Assembly (NCBI GenBank): GCA_943367755.1
Contig: CALRKB020000022.1
Span: 1 to 64,000, forward strand
Source of the DNA: PCC-6802 sp943367755
GTDB lineage: Bacteria > Cyanobacteriota > Cyanobacteriia > Pseudanabaenales > Pseudanabaenaceae
DNA: 64,000 bases
Direction: 5' to 3'
Of the stretch, positions 52,319 to 59,604 are shown one piece after another. Under the pieces are notes generated by a model. The model did no database searches and had not been told where the DNA came from. It was given only the letters and a program-made list of their open reading frames with translations. The position numbers and the translations under genes are program-made. The stretch's first letter is position 1. Every line of letters begins with the position of its first letter.

Positions 52319-53518
52319 CTAAGCAATACTGCTGCGTTTGCGTGCTTCTTTGTAGGAAGTAGCAACATTTTTCAGTCCTGACTTCACCAGGTGTTGCTCC
52401 AGAATGGCAAAAAAACGGTAGCGATCGCTCCCAGTTACTACCGCTTGATTGTGTGCTTCCGCAAGGACGACGGGATAACCATAGCCCTTTTGCACTTGCG
52501 CCAAAATCAAACTAAGTGCTTGAAACCTGAGGTCAGGATCTAAGGCTGTCCATTCTGGCATTTCCACTCTGGCAATTTCCGTACCCACATGCAGATAGCA
52601 GAAATACACTGTATGTTCGCCATATTCTTGCAGGATACGCGCACTGCTCCGCCAGAGCGGACTAACTTCTCCTGGTTGCAGGAAACGATGCCAGAGCGTC
52701 GCATCTCGTAAGGGTTGCAGCACACTACAGGGAGCGCGATCGATACTTTGGTTGGTAGTACTAATGCAGTGGGTATTACAGTCTGGCTGAGCGAAAGGGC
52801 AGGCTTGGAGACGCAAAAAGTTAGTTGCCTCCGTACTGCGAGGCGCACTGATATATCCCACCATCGGAATGCGATCCTGGCGCAACCGCTCCCACGCCGC
52901 CAGTATATCCGGCAGAATTTTTGCCCTTGCTTCTGGCGGTAACATTTCCAAAGACCAATGAATCAAGGAACCGTCGCTCATAGCTAGGACAGGCCCAAAC
53001 AGCGGATGAAGACTTTTCTGCTCGCAGGCCAAATCGGCTAGAGCAATCGCTTCAGCCACATTCCGCTTGAGTGTCATCCACTCCTCGGTTTGGATCCCCC
53101 ACTGCCTCGCGCCATAGAGATCTTCAGGTTTGTAATATACCTCTGGCCGATTATCAAGCACGGGATAGATACTGGAGCCATAGTGCAGAGCGACTCTGCC
53201 GACATTAATTAAGTAGCAATAGGCAATCTCGTGGCGGCTAGGCGCAATCTGGGAACCATCAGTAGCTACAACCGTATGCGGCGAAGTAATCGGCGCGATC
53301 GCATGTTGGCTCTCTAGCGGTTCCACGGGCTCAGCGCAGTTAAATGCCAGGCGATCGCCCCATGCCTGTCGTTGTTGCCGTCGCAAAACTTGATGCGCGA
53401 TCGCATCCTGAAATAGAGACTCCGCCAGATCTAGCTTGTGGGCGAGTGATTTTGCCTCATGCGCTAGTTGCTCTGACATCCCTTGCATTTGTGCCGCTAC
53501 TTTGAGCAAATCCAGCAT
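52319..53518 (-). CDS. nurA: NurA-domain nuclease
   Basis: About 399 aa with the NurA fold, a Mn2+-dependent 5'-3' nuclease that acts with HerA in archaeal end resection and occurs widely in cyanobacteria. The signature VVATDGSQIAPSRHEIAYCY carries the first catalytic Asp (Asp91 counted from the GTG at 53530). Further family blocks are AMSDGSLIHWSLE with the second Asp, YISAPRSTEATNFLRLQACP, and the C-terminal GYPVVLAEAHNQAVVTGSDR. The ATG at 53518 is chosen over GTG at 53530. No herA is next to it. The call rests on the two Asp motifs and overall length. Confidence 0.87.
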   Translation of the reverse strand: MLDLLKVAAQMQGMSEQLAHEAKSLAHKLDLAESLFQDAIAHQVLRRQQRQAWGDRLAFNCAEPVEPLESQHAIAPITSPHTVVATDGSQIAPSRHEIAYCYLINVGRVALHYGSSIYPVLDNRPEVYYKPEDLYGARQWGIQTEEWMTLKRNVAEAIALADLACEQKSLHPLFGPVLAMSDGSLIHWSLEMLPPEARAKILPDILAAWERLRQDRIPMVGYISAPRSTEATNFLRLQACPFAQPDCNTHCISTTNQSIDRAPCSVLQPLRDATLWHRFLQPGEVSPLWRSSARILQEYGEHTVYFCYLHVGTEIARVEMPEWTALDPDLRFQALSLILAQVQKGYGYPVVLAEAHNQAVVTGSDRYRFFAILEQHLVKSGLKNVATSYKEARKRSSIA

Positions 53519-53682
53519 AATTATCGTCACCGCAGATGAATATCTCTATTTTGGCGGTAATAACTCCGAGGTGGTGTCCTGGATCTGTAGATCAAGTTTT
53601 CGGAAAAATTGTGCTGTGTGCTTTGTCACGGCTGAAATGGCTATTACTTCGGTATAGCGTTGCATTGTATAGCAATTTTCAG

Positions 53683-54099
53683 ATGAGAATGGTACGGGCA
53701 TCACACTCCGCAAACCAACCAGAGATAATTGAGCATTGGTATCGATTTCTGCGCCAACGCCTTCATTGGACGCTCCCTCAACTTTCTACCCCTGCTCAGA
53801 TGGAAACTTGGTCAGCCTTGATGCCTTTACTCACTTGGCAATTGTGGCTAGCTCGTGATGTTGTCCAAGACTCTCCTCTCCCTTGGCAGAAAACCATGAC
53901 TAAATTATCTCCTGGTCGAGTCACCAATGCTTTTGCTCTAGTTTTGGTGAGGATTGGCTCTCCTGCTCCTCACTCCATACATCGCGGAAAGTCTCCAGGT
54001 TGGCCCCTTGGAAGAAAACGGACGCAACGGATTCGTTATCCCACTATCAAAAAACGCTATGCCAAGCCTGTCAAAAAAGCTACAGCAGCAACTGCATAG
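53683..54099 (+). pseudogene. C-terminal remnant of a DDE-type transposase
   Basis: The open frame from about 53683 encodes the C-terminal end of a cyanobacterial transposase (QPEIIEHWYRFLRQRLHWTL, then the basic tail RGKSPGWPLGRKRTQRIRYP). The N-terminal and catalytic parts are absent. TATAGCAATTTTCAGATGAG at 53668, just before it, resembles the insertion-sequence end at 20091. The frame technically extends upstream to 53536, but that part has no transposase character. It lies about 160 bp from the duplicated segment copy 2. Confidence 0.65.
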
Positions 54100-54254
54100 C
54101 TGAACTTCTGCTCTTTTATCCTCTTTCTCGCTAGTTTCTATCTATCGGGATACTTCTTGTTGCCTTTTAGTCTAAACTCCAGTATTAAGTAAACTAGCTA
54201 TCCATCGGTTTAGAGGATTATACTGAACACCAAAAATCAGTTATGATCCTTAAA

Positions 54255-54680
54255 TAAAAGCTCGCACACAAAAAACACGCAAATGCCATGTTGAAATCTT
54301 TTTGGCAAATAACACTGCGATTTGTGGCTTTGACTATACTCGCGATCGCAGTTACTTTTAGTAATCCCTTATTCGTTCAAGCGGCTTCAGTCCCAGAGAT
54401 CGCTCAACCCTCATCTGCTGAGATTAGAGATGATAGCAAGGACAAGGCGATTCCTAGTCCAGAAAATACACTGGGAAACCAAGGAGGCAGCGCAAAAACT
54501 GAGACAGGTGCCCCTTTCGACAAAACAACAAAGATCCAGGAAACTCAATCTGAGAATCCCTACGATATGGAAGCCATTCATAAGTTCGATCGAGAACTAT
54601 ATGGCGACTAAGGTGGCTAAATTGATATCTATCTCTGCTTTCATCTGTACGGGCAGACCTATGTGTCTGCCCTACCCGCT
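54255..54680 (+). repeat. Inverted duplicate segment, copy 2 (partner at 20175-20606)
   Basis: It matches copy 1 in inverted orientation across the 107-aa gene and both flanks. It ends at CTACCCGCT, whose last two bases form part of the multicopper oxidase stop codon. The downstream hairpin (54651-54658 with 54665-54672) is perfect here and has one mismatch in copy 1; it may act as a terminator for both neighbours. Confidence 0.88.
54288..54611 (+). CDS. Small secreted protein, copy 2
   Basis: A 107-aa protein with the same Sec signal peptide and polar mature part as the protein at 20243, differing at three residues (Val at about 31, Asp in IRDDSK, Ala in TGAPFD). The signal-cleavage region reads LFVQAAS, so the substitution at about 31 sits beside the cleavage site. 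The conserved C-terminus is MEAIHKFDRELYGD. It lies between a transposase remnant and a convergent multicopper oxidase, so its neighbours differ fully from those of copy 1. Function is not recognised. Confidence 0.72.
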   Translation: MLKSFWQITLRFVALTILAIAVTFSNPLFVQAASVPEIAQPSSAEIRDDSKDKAIPSPENTLGNQGGSAKTETGAPFDKTTKIQETQSENPYDMEAIHKFDRELYGD

Positions 54681-56196
54681 ATAGAGGCGGTGCTGGCAGC
54701 GGTTTGGCTGGGGCTGACATGGGGTCTTTACCACCTTGTCCCACTTCAAACTGGGTCATCATGTCATGATCCTCATGCACGATATTATGACAGTGCATCA
54801 TGTATTTACCGCGATTGGGCGCAAACTGGGCAATTACCCGAACAGTCTGGTTCTCACCAACCAAGAAAACATCCTTCCAGCCACGCTCGTAGGGCAGCGG
54901 TGGTAGGCCATTGCGATCGAGGATCTGCAAATCGACGAGGTGGATGTGGACGGGATGAATCCAGCCACCTCCAACCCCAACTAGATTCCAAATTTCGATA
55001 TCTCCTAAACCTGGATTGGCATCAACTCGTTTGGGGTTCCAAGTTTGACCGTTAATCAGCCATTGTCCACCACCGCGATCGAACCTAAAAGTTCTTGTGC
55101 GCACTGCAGAAGCTGGATCGAGACGAATGACCTGGCGCAGCTTCTCAGGAATAACGCTATCATCGCTTTCTTGACGCACGACATCAAAGCACATAATTTC
55201 ATGCGTGCGAGAATCGGTATCGAGATTATTTGGAAAAAGGGGATTCCTGAGGATCACCCGAGTATTAATGGGGTATTTAGAAAAATCAATGATAAAGCCA
55301 TAGCGCTCTGCCATTGCTACACGCAGAGTTTTGGTTCGAACTGGAGCCTCCAATAGTCCAGCATCGGAGCCAATTACGATCAAGTCGTCGCCTGTACTGA
55401 GGGAAAGTTGACAGGTACGAGAAGCGCCAGCATTAAGCACGCGGAAGCGATATTTACGGTTAGCGACCTCCATACGAGGCCAAGGCACTCCGTTTACTAA
55501 CATCACATCGCCATAGATACCCCTTTGCCCTTTGTCATCAAAAATCAGCGATCCATCGATCGCAAATTTCTTATCTTGAATGATTAATGGCACCTCATAT
55601 TCACCCTGGGGCAGATTCAAACTTTGTTCAACACTATCGTCAACAATGTACATCCCTGCTAATCCCATGTAGACATTGTGGGAAGTATGGTGAATGGCAT
55701 GGTCGTGATACCAAAGCGTAGAGGCGCGGTTGTTGGGATACTTATAATCCTTATAGTAACCAGGGCGAATTAAATCCTCTGCATAGCCATCATATTCTGG
55801 GTCGGAAGCCATGCCATGCAAATGGATTGAGGTATCTACATCTAGATTATTGATGAAGCGGACAACTGATAGCCGATCGCGATTTTGTCTAATCGTCGGC
55901 CCAGGAATACTCCCGTTGTAGCTCCAGACATCTGTCTTGACATTAGGTAAAATATCAACCTGACATTTTTTCATTACGATTTCGTAATAATCAGTAGGAG
56001 TATCTTTGCCATTAACGTCTTTTGTAATTCCACTACGCACGGGCTTAAGCACATCTGGGATGCGAAATGACTGCTTAAAGCGTGGAATCTGTGGGCTTAG
56101 TTGGGCAAGGGCAAGATCTGGAAATCCGAAGGGTGAAAGTAGCGCTCCACCACTGACCAAACCGAGTTTGATCGCTTCTCGTCTAGTAATTTTCAT
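54679..56196 (-). CDS. Multicopper oxidase (CotA/laccase-like), Tat-exported
   Basis: A 505-aa copper enzyme that oxidises phenols, bilirubin-like pigments or metal ions with O2. The N-terminus has a twin-arginine signal (TRREAIKLG, then a hydrophobic stretch to about residue 31), so it is exported folded. Copper ligands are complete: HLHGMAS, WYHDHAIHHTSHN, HPVHIHL and the C-terminal HCHNIVHEDHDM, covering type 1, 2 and 3 sites. The length fits the three-cupredoxin CotA group. The stop codon lies at the edge of duplicated segment copy 2, so the duplication boundary coincides with this gene end. The natural substrate cannot be read from the sequence. Confidence 0.93.
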   Translation of the reverse strand: MKITRREAIKLGLVSGGALLSPFGFPDLALAQLSPQIPRFKQSFRIPDVLKPVRSGITKDVNGKDTPTDYYEIVMKKCQVDILPNVKTDVWSYNGSIPGPTIRQNRDRLSVVRFINNLDVDTSIHLHGMASDPEYDGYAEDLIRPGYYKDYKYPNNRASTLWYHDHAIHHTSHNVYMGLAGMYIVDDSVEQSLNLPQGEYEVPLIIQDKKFAIDGSLIFDDKGQRGIYGDVMLVNGVPWPRMEVANRKYRFRVLNAGASRTCQLSLSTGDDLIVIGSDAGLLEAPVRTKTLRVAMAERYGFIIDFSKYPINTRVILRNPLFPNNLDTDSRTHEIMCFDVVRQESDDSVIPEKLRQVIRLDPASAVRTRTFRFDRGGGQWLINGQTWNPKRVDANPGLGDIEIWNLVGVGGGWIHPVHIHLVDLQILDRNGLPPLPYERGWKDVFLVGENQTVRVIAQFAPNRGKYMMHCHNIVHEDHDMMTQFEVGQGGKDPMSAPAKPLPAPPL

Positions 56197-56349
56197 ATAG
56201 CAATCCTAGATCGTTCGTGATTTTAGGGATTTGTTTCACAATCCAAATAGGATCGCTAAAGCTAATCGATCCATCAACTTCTATTGAATATATCCCATCT
56301 GTCACAGAATAAAGTTGCTAAGAGATAATTATTGACAATTTGTCAAAGT

Positions 56350-57078
56350 TTAAAAAGTACTTCTTTGCCTATTTAAGTTTTGCATGGCGGCTTGAGCGTA
56401 GCTGCGCATTTCTTCGGCAATTCGCCACATTTCTTGGCCAGTGTGCAGATGGCGATCGTCATAGTTTAGTGTGAAGTAATTTAGTTCCTCAATGCCGTCC
56501 CCCAGAACGCTGAGGCAGTGATAAAGATGGGTGGCAACGCTCGCTACTGAGGTGGGATTTGGCATGGCTCGAAACAAGATCTGCGCCTTGCTAAACGAAC
56601 CACGACATTCGTCAATGTAGTCTTGGAAATTACCCATGAGTTCATCATCATAGGGATCGGCAGCTAGATCGTCTATTTGTTCGTCAATGACATCAATAAT
56701 TTCACTAATCAAATCAGAGATAGGGGTATAGACCTGCTCAATCCACAGATCTAACTTTTGATCTTCATCGAGGCCAGTTGGACGTGCCGATCTAGGCGAT
56801 CGCGCCGATCTAGGCGATCGCCCCCATGGAGAATTAACCACCTTGGGTCTGGCAATGCCGATGCTGCGATCGTAGCGATCGCGGGTTTGCGGATTGCTGA
56901 GCACTTCATAGGCAACATTAATTGCTGATATGCGATCGTGGCTTAACAGATCGTGGTTGCAGTCAGGATGAAACTGTTTTACCAACTTTCTATAAGCATG
57001 CTTAATGTCAGACTGTGTAGCCTGATGGCTTATTTCTAAGGTATGGTAGTGTGTATTGCGATCGGTTGATGGCGACAT
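56350..57078 (-). CDS. J-domain protein (DnaJ-like)
   Basis: A 242-aa protein with an N-terminal J domain (about 10-72) carrying HPD at 37-39 (KQFHPDCNHD), the motif that stimulates Hsp70 ATPase. No Gly/Phe region or zinc finger follows. A linker at about 80-95 is duplicated (SPRSAR twice, from an 18-bp tandem repeat), then comes an acidic helical region (about 100-240) of unknown role. It is a specialised co-chaperone, not DnaJ itself. The linker may be a recent expansion. Confidence 0.88.
   Translation of the reverse strand: MSPSTDRNTHYHTLEISHQATQSDIKHAYRKLVKQFHPDCNHDLLSHDRISAINVAYEVLSNPQTRDRYDRSIGIARPKVVNSPWGRSPRSARSPRSARPTGLDEDQKLDLWIEQVYTPISDLISEIIDVIDEQIDDLAADPYDDELMGNFQDYIDECRGSFSKAQILFRAMPNPTSVASVATHLYHCLSVLGDGIEELNYFTLNYDDRHLHTGQEMWRIAEEMRSYAQAAMQNLNRQRSTF
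56787..56822 (-). repeat. 18-bp tandem duplication containing HIP1 sites
   Basis: GCCGATCTAGGCGATCGC is present twice head to tail (56787-56804, 56805-56822) inside the J-domain gene, adding six residues to the linker. Each unit contains the GCGATCGC octamer. Confidence 0.92.
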
Positions 57079-57184
57079 ATTTGCTATTTTATCGCGCGGT
57101 CATTTACCAGTAGATTTTGCGCCAACTCCCCGATCTAGAGCCTTCTTGTGCCATGATCTTGCGTGAAGTCGATCGATAAACATT

Positions 57185-57826
57185 GTGACTGCCTGGTTAA
57201 GTTTACTCCAACAACAACGTGTCATTGCTGTAATTCGCGCTACAACAGCTAGTATCGCGCGTGAGAGTGCTTTGGCTGCTGCTGCCGGTGGCATTAAGCT
57301 GATGGAGATCACCTGGAATACTGATAATGCAGAATCTTTGATTCCAAAATTACAAAGCGAACTGCCCGACTGCAAAATTGGTACGGGGACGATCCTCAAT
57401 CTTGATATGGCGACAAGAGCGATCGCCAGTGGGTGCAGTTTTATATTTACGCCCCATACCAGCGTAGAGATTATCGAGCTGGGTCGCACCGCCAATGTAC
57501 CAGTTATTGCCGGAGCCTTAACTCCCACGGAAATTTTAACGGCGTGGCAGGCGGGAGCCGCAGCAGTGAAGGTATTCCCGATCAAGTCAGTGGGTGGCGT
57601 CAGTTATCTGGAATGCCTGCAACCCGTATTAGGCAATATCCCCTTAATTCCTACGGGCGGAGTTACGGTCGCAAACACTAGCTTATTTTTGCAAAGTGGC
57701 GCGATCGCCGTTGGCATCTCCAGCGACCTGTTCTTGCCCGCCACAGTCAAGGAGGATGACTGGACAGCTGTCATATCTAAGGCGCAGTTGCTTATGCAAC
57801 AGGTACAGCCATTTCAGGGACGGTAG
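57185..57826 (+). CDS. eda: KDPG/KHG aldolase
   Basis: A 213-aa class I aldolase that splits 2-keto-3-deoxy-6-phosphogluconate into pyruvate and glyceraldehyde-3-phosphate (Entner-Doudoroff route), and often 4-hydroxy-2-oxoglutarate too. The Schiff-base Lys is in AAVKVFPIK (Lys129) and the catalytic Glu is in LMEITWNT (Glu41). IGTGTILN and IPTGGV are the phosphate-binding blocks. It starts with GTG at 57185, which gives the standard N-terminus (LLQQQRVIAVIRA). Its last 35 bases overlap the convergent radical SAM gene. Confidence 0.94.
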   Translation: MTAWLSLLQQQRVIAVIRATTASIARESALAAAAGGIKLMEITWNTDNAESLIPKLQSELPDCKIGTGTILNLDMATRAIASGCSFIFTPHTSVEIIELGRTANVPVIAGALTPTEILTAWQAGAAAVKVFPIKSVGGVSYLECLQPVLGNIPLIPTGGVTVANTSLFLQSGAIAVGISSDLFLPATVKEDDWTAVISKAQLLMQQVQPFQGR

Positions 57827-59474
57827 GGGCAGGTTTTGCAATCGCATGCTGAGAAGCTTCAAGATGCTCGATCAATTTGCCTACGGGTAAGGGGCCAAGC
57901 AGATGTTGCCAGGGCAATACCCTCTCCCTTGACCATTCCTGATGCACATAGGATTCTAAACTTGGCAGTTGACCGCGCAGTTCCTTAAATGCCCGCTTGT
58001 ACATGCCATCGCTAGGAACTGCACCGCCGCTGTAGGTATACACTAGCCGCAGCAAAGCCTGAATCCGTCGATCGCCCCTGGAAATTAGCGCCTGAATCAC
58101 GGAGTCCTTATAACCTTCGGGGCGAAAATCAATGCCTTTTGGGGCTAGTTGTTTTTGGAGATACTTCAGCTTTCGATCAGCATTTTTCTCGACTCCCATC
58201 CACTGCCATGGGGTATGGGACTTGGGCACAAATGTGCTACAGCCAAAACTAATCCGCAGTTTGGGGGCCACTTTTTTGAGCGATCGCAGCATTTCCACGG
58301 TTTCGTCAATATCGTGATCGATTTCACCAGGGACACCCACCATGCCATATAGCTTGAGTGCGCTCAAACCTCCAGCCTGAGCATTTACTGCCGCTTGCAG
58401 GATTTCGTCATTGTGCAGCTTTTTGTTGATAATTTGACGTAGGCGTTCGGAACCGCTCTCTACAGCTACAGTTACCGAGCGACTATCGCGATTAGCTAGA
58501 GTTTGCGCTAATTTCAGTGTCAGCGTATTGGTGCGCACTGAGGCCAGACTGAGCCGTACTGAGTCAAACTGCGATCGCGAAATAAAATCTAAGAGCGTTT
58601 CAAATTCTGGATGCTGCGTAATCGAAGCGCCCAGTAAGCCCAGGCGATTTGTCACTTTTAAGCCCCTTTCAATTGCCGGAATTAGACTTCCCTCGGCGCT
58701 AGGGGTGCGAAATGGCAGTGTTAAGTAGCTGGCTAGGCAGAAACGACACATTTCGGGACAACTGCGTGCAACTTCCACCATATAGATGCTCTCCCAGGCT
58801 GCTTTGGCCGTGACAACGGTGGAAGCGGAAAGTGTATTCCCCCTATAGGTTTGTTTGGTAATTGTAGTGGGAATATTCGGCTCAATGGGCTGAATTGTGG
58901 CGATCGCCCCTTCTGCGCATGCATAACTAACAGCGTAGAGGCTAGGTACGTAGATACCAGGCACTTGGGCTAAATGTCTGAGTTGAGTTTGGTGGGGTTG
59001 GTGGCGCACTTCTTGATAGGCTGACAACATATTGCCAATTAGCTCCTCACCATCGCCCAGCAGGATAAAATCAAACCAATCCGCAAACGGCTCAGGGTTG
59101 GCTGTTAAAACTGGCCCCCCACCAAAAACTAGGGGACGAATCCCCATGGGATGCGTACCGCCGCGATCTGCACTGCTAATTGGTATATCTAAATCTTCTA
59201 ATGCAGCTAGAATATTGATGTAATCAAGTTCCCAGGAGAAAGAAAATCCTAATAATTCAGGGTAGCGGGGTAAGGGTTCGCAGACATCAGTAAACCAACG
59301 ACTAACAGACACTTCGGGGCGCATAGCTAGATCCGCCCAGATGGTCTGATAGCCCAGGCTCGTAATACCAACAGTGTAGGTATTGGGGAAAGCAAAGACT
59401 ATCGGGATAGCACTATCGTGGGGTGTGGCAGGCGCAAACAAGTAGCATTCGGAACTAAAATTACTCTGACTCAA
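57792..59474 (-). CDS. B12-binding-type radical SAM protein
   Basis: A 560-aa protein. The N-terminal third (about 25-190) resembles the cobalamin-binding-like domain of this radical SAM group (FAFPNTYTVGITSLGYQTIW; FGGGPVLTANPEPFADW; ILLGDGEELI). The core has the iron-sulfur motif CPEMCRFC (CxxxCxxC), with an SPASM-free C-terminus. VAVESGSERLRQIINK, LYGMVGVPGEID and SFGCSTFVPKSHTPWQWMG are typical of the group that includes TIGR03960-like proteins. The start codon is TTG at 59474, as no ATG is better placed. It overlaps eda by 35 bp tail to tail. The substrate is unknown. Confidence 0.88.
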   Translation of the reverse strand: MSQSNFSSECYLFAPATPHDSAIPIVFAFPNTYTVGITSLGYQTIWADLAMRPEVSVSRWFTDVCEPLPRYPELLGFSFSWELDYINILAALEDLDIPISSADRGGTHPMGIRPLVFGGGPVLTANPEPFADWFDFILLGDGEELIGNMLSAYQEVRHQPHQTQLRHLAQVPGIYVPSLYAVSYACAEGAIATIQPIEPNIPTTITKQTYRGNTLSASTVVTAKAAWESIYMVEVARSCPEMCRFCLASYLTLPFRTPSAEGSLIPAIERGLKVTNRLGLLGASITQHPEFETLLDFISRSQFDSVRLSLASVRTNTLTLKLAQTLANRDSRSVTVAVESGSERLRQIINKKLHNDEILQAAVNAQAGGLSALKLYGMVGVPGEIDHDIDETVEMLRSLKKVAPKLRISFGCSTFVPKSHTPWQWMGVEKNADRKLKYLQKQLAPKGIDFRPEGYKDSVIQALISRGDRRIQALLRLVYTYSGGAVPSDGMYKRAFKELRGQLPSLESYVHQEWSRERVLPWQHLLGPLPVGKLIEHLEASQHAIAKPAPTVPEMAVPVA

Positions 59475-59604
59475 AGTTAGGTGTGGTAAAACTACAGCTA
59501 TCAGTTTTAAGGTAGCAGATCCATAAATACTGGGAACAATACCTAGTGATTAATTCCTGTCCGCCCCCAGTTGGGGCAGCTATTCAATCTATACAGTGTA
59601 GATT

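Noticed and set aside
53536..53682. Upstream extension of the transposase-remnant frame
   Set aside because: The first 49 residues have no transposase character, and the insertion-sequence-like end lies inside this stretch.
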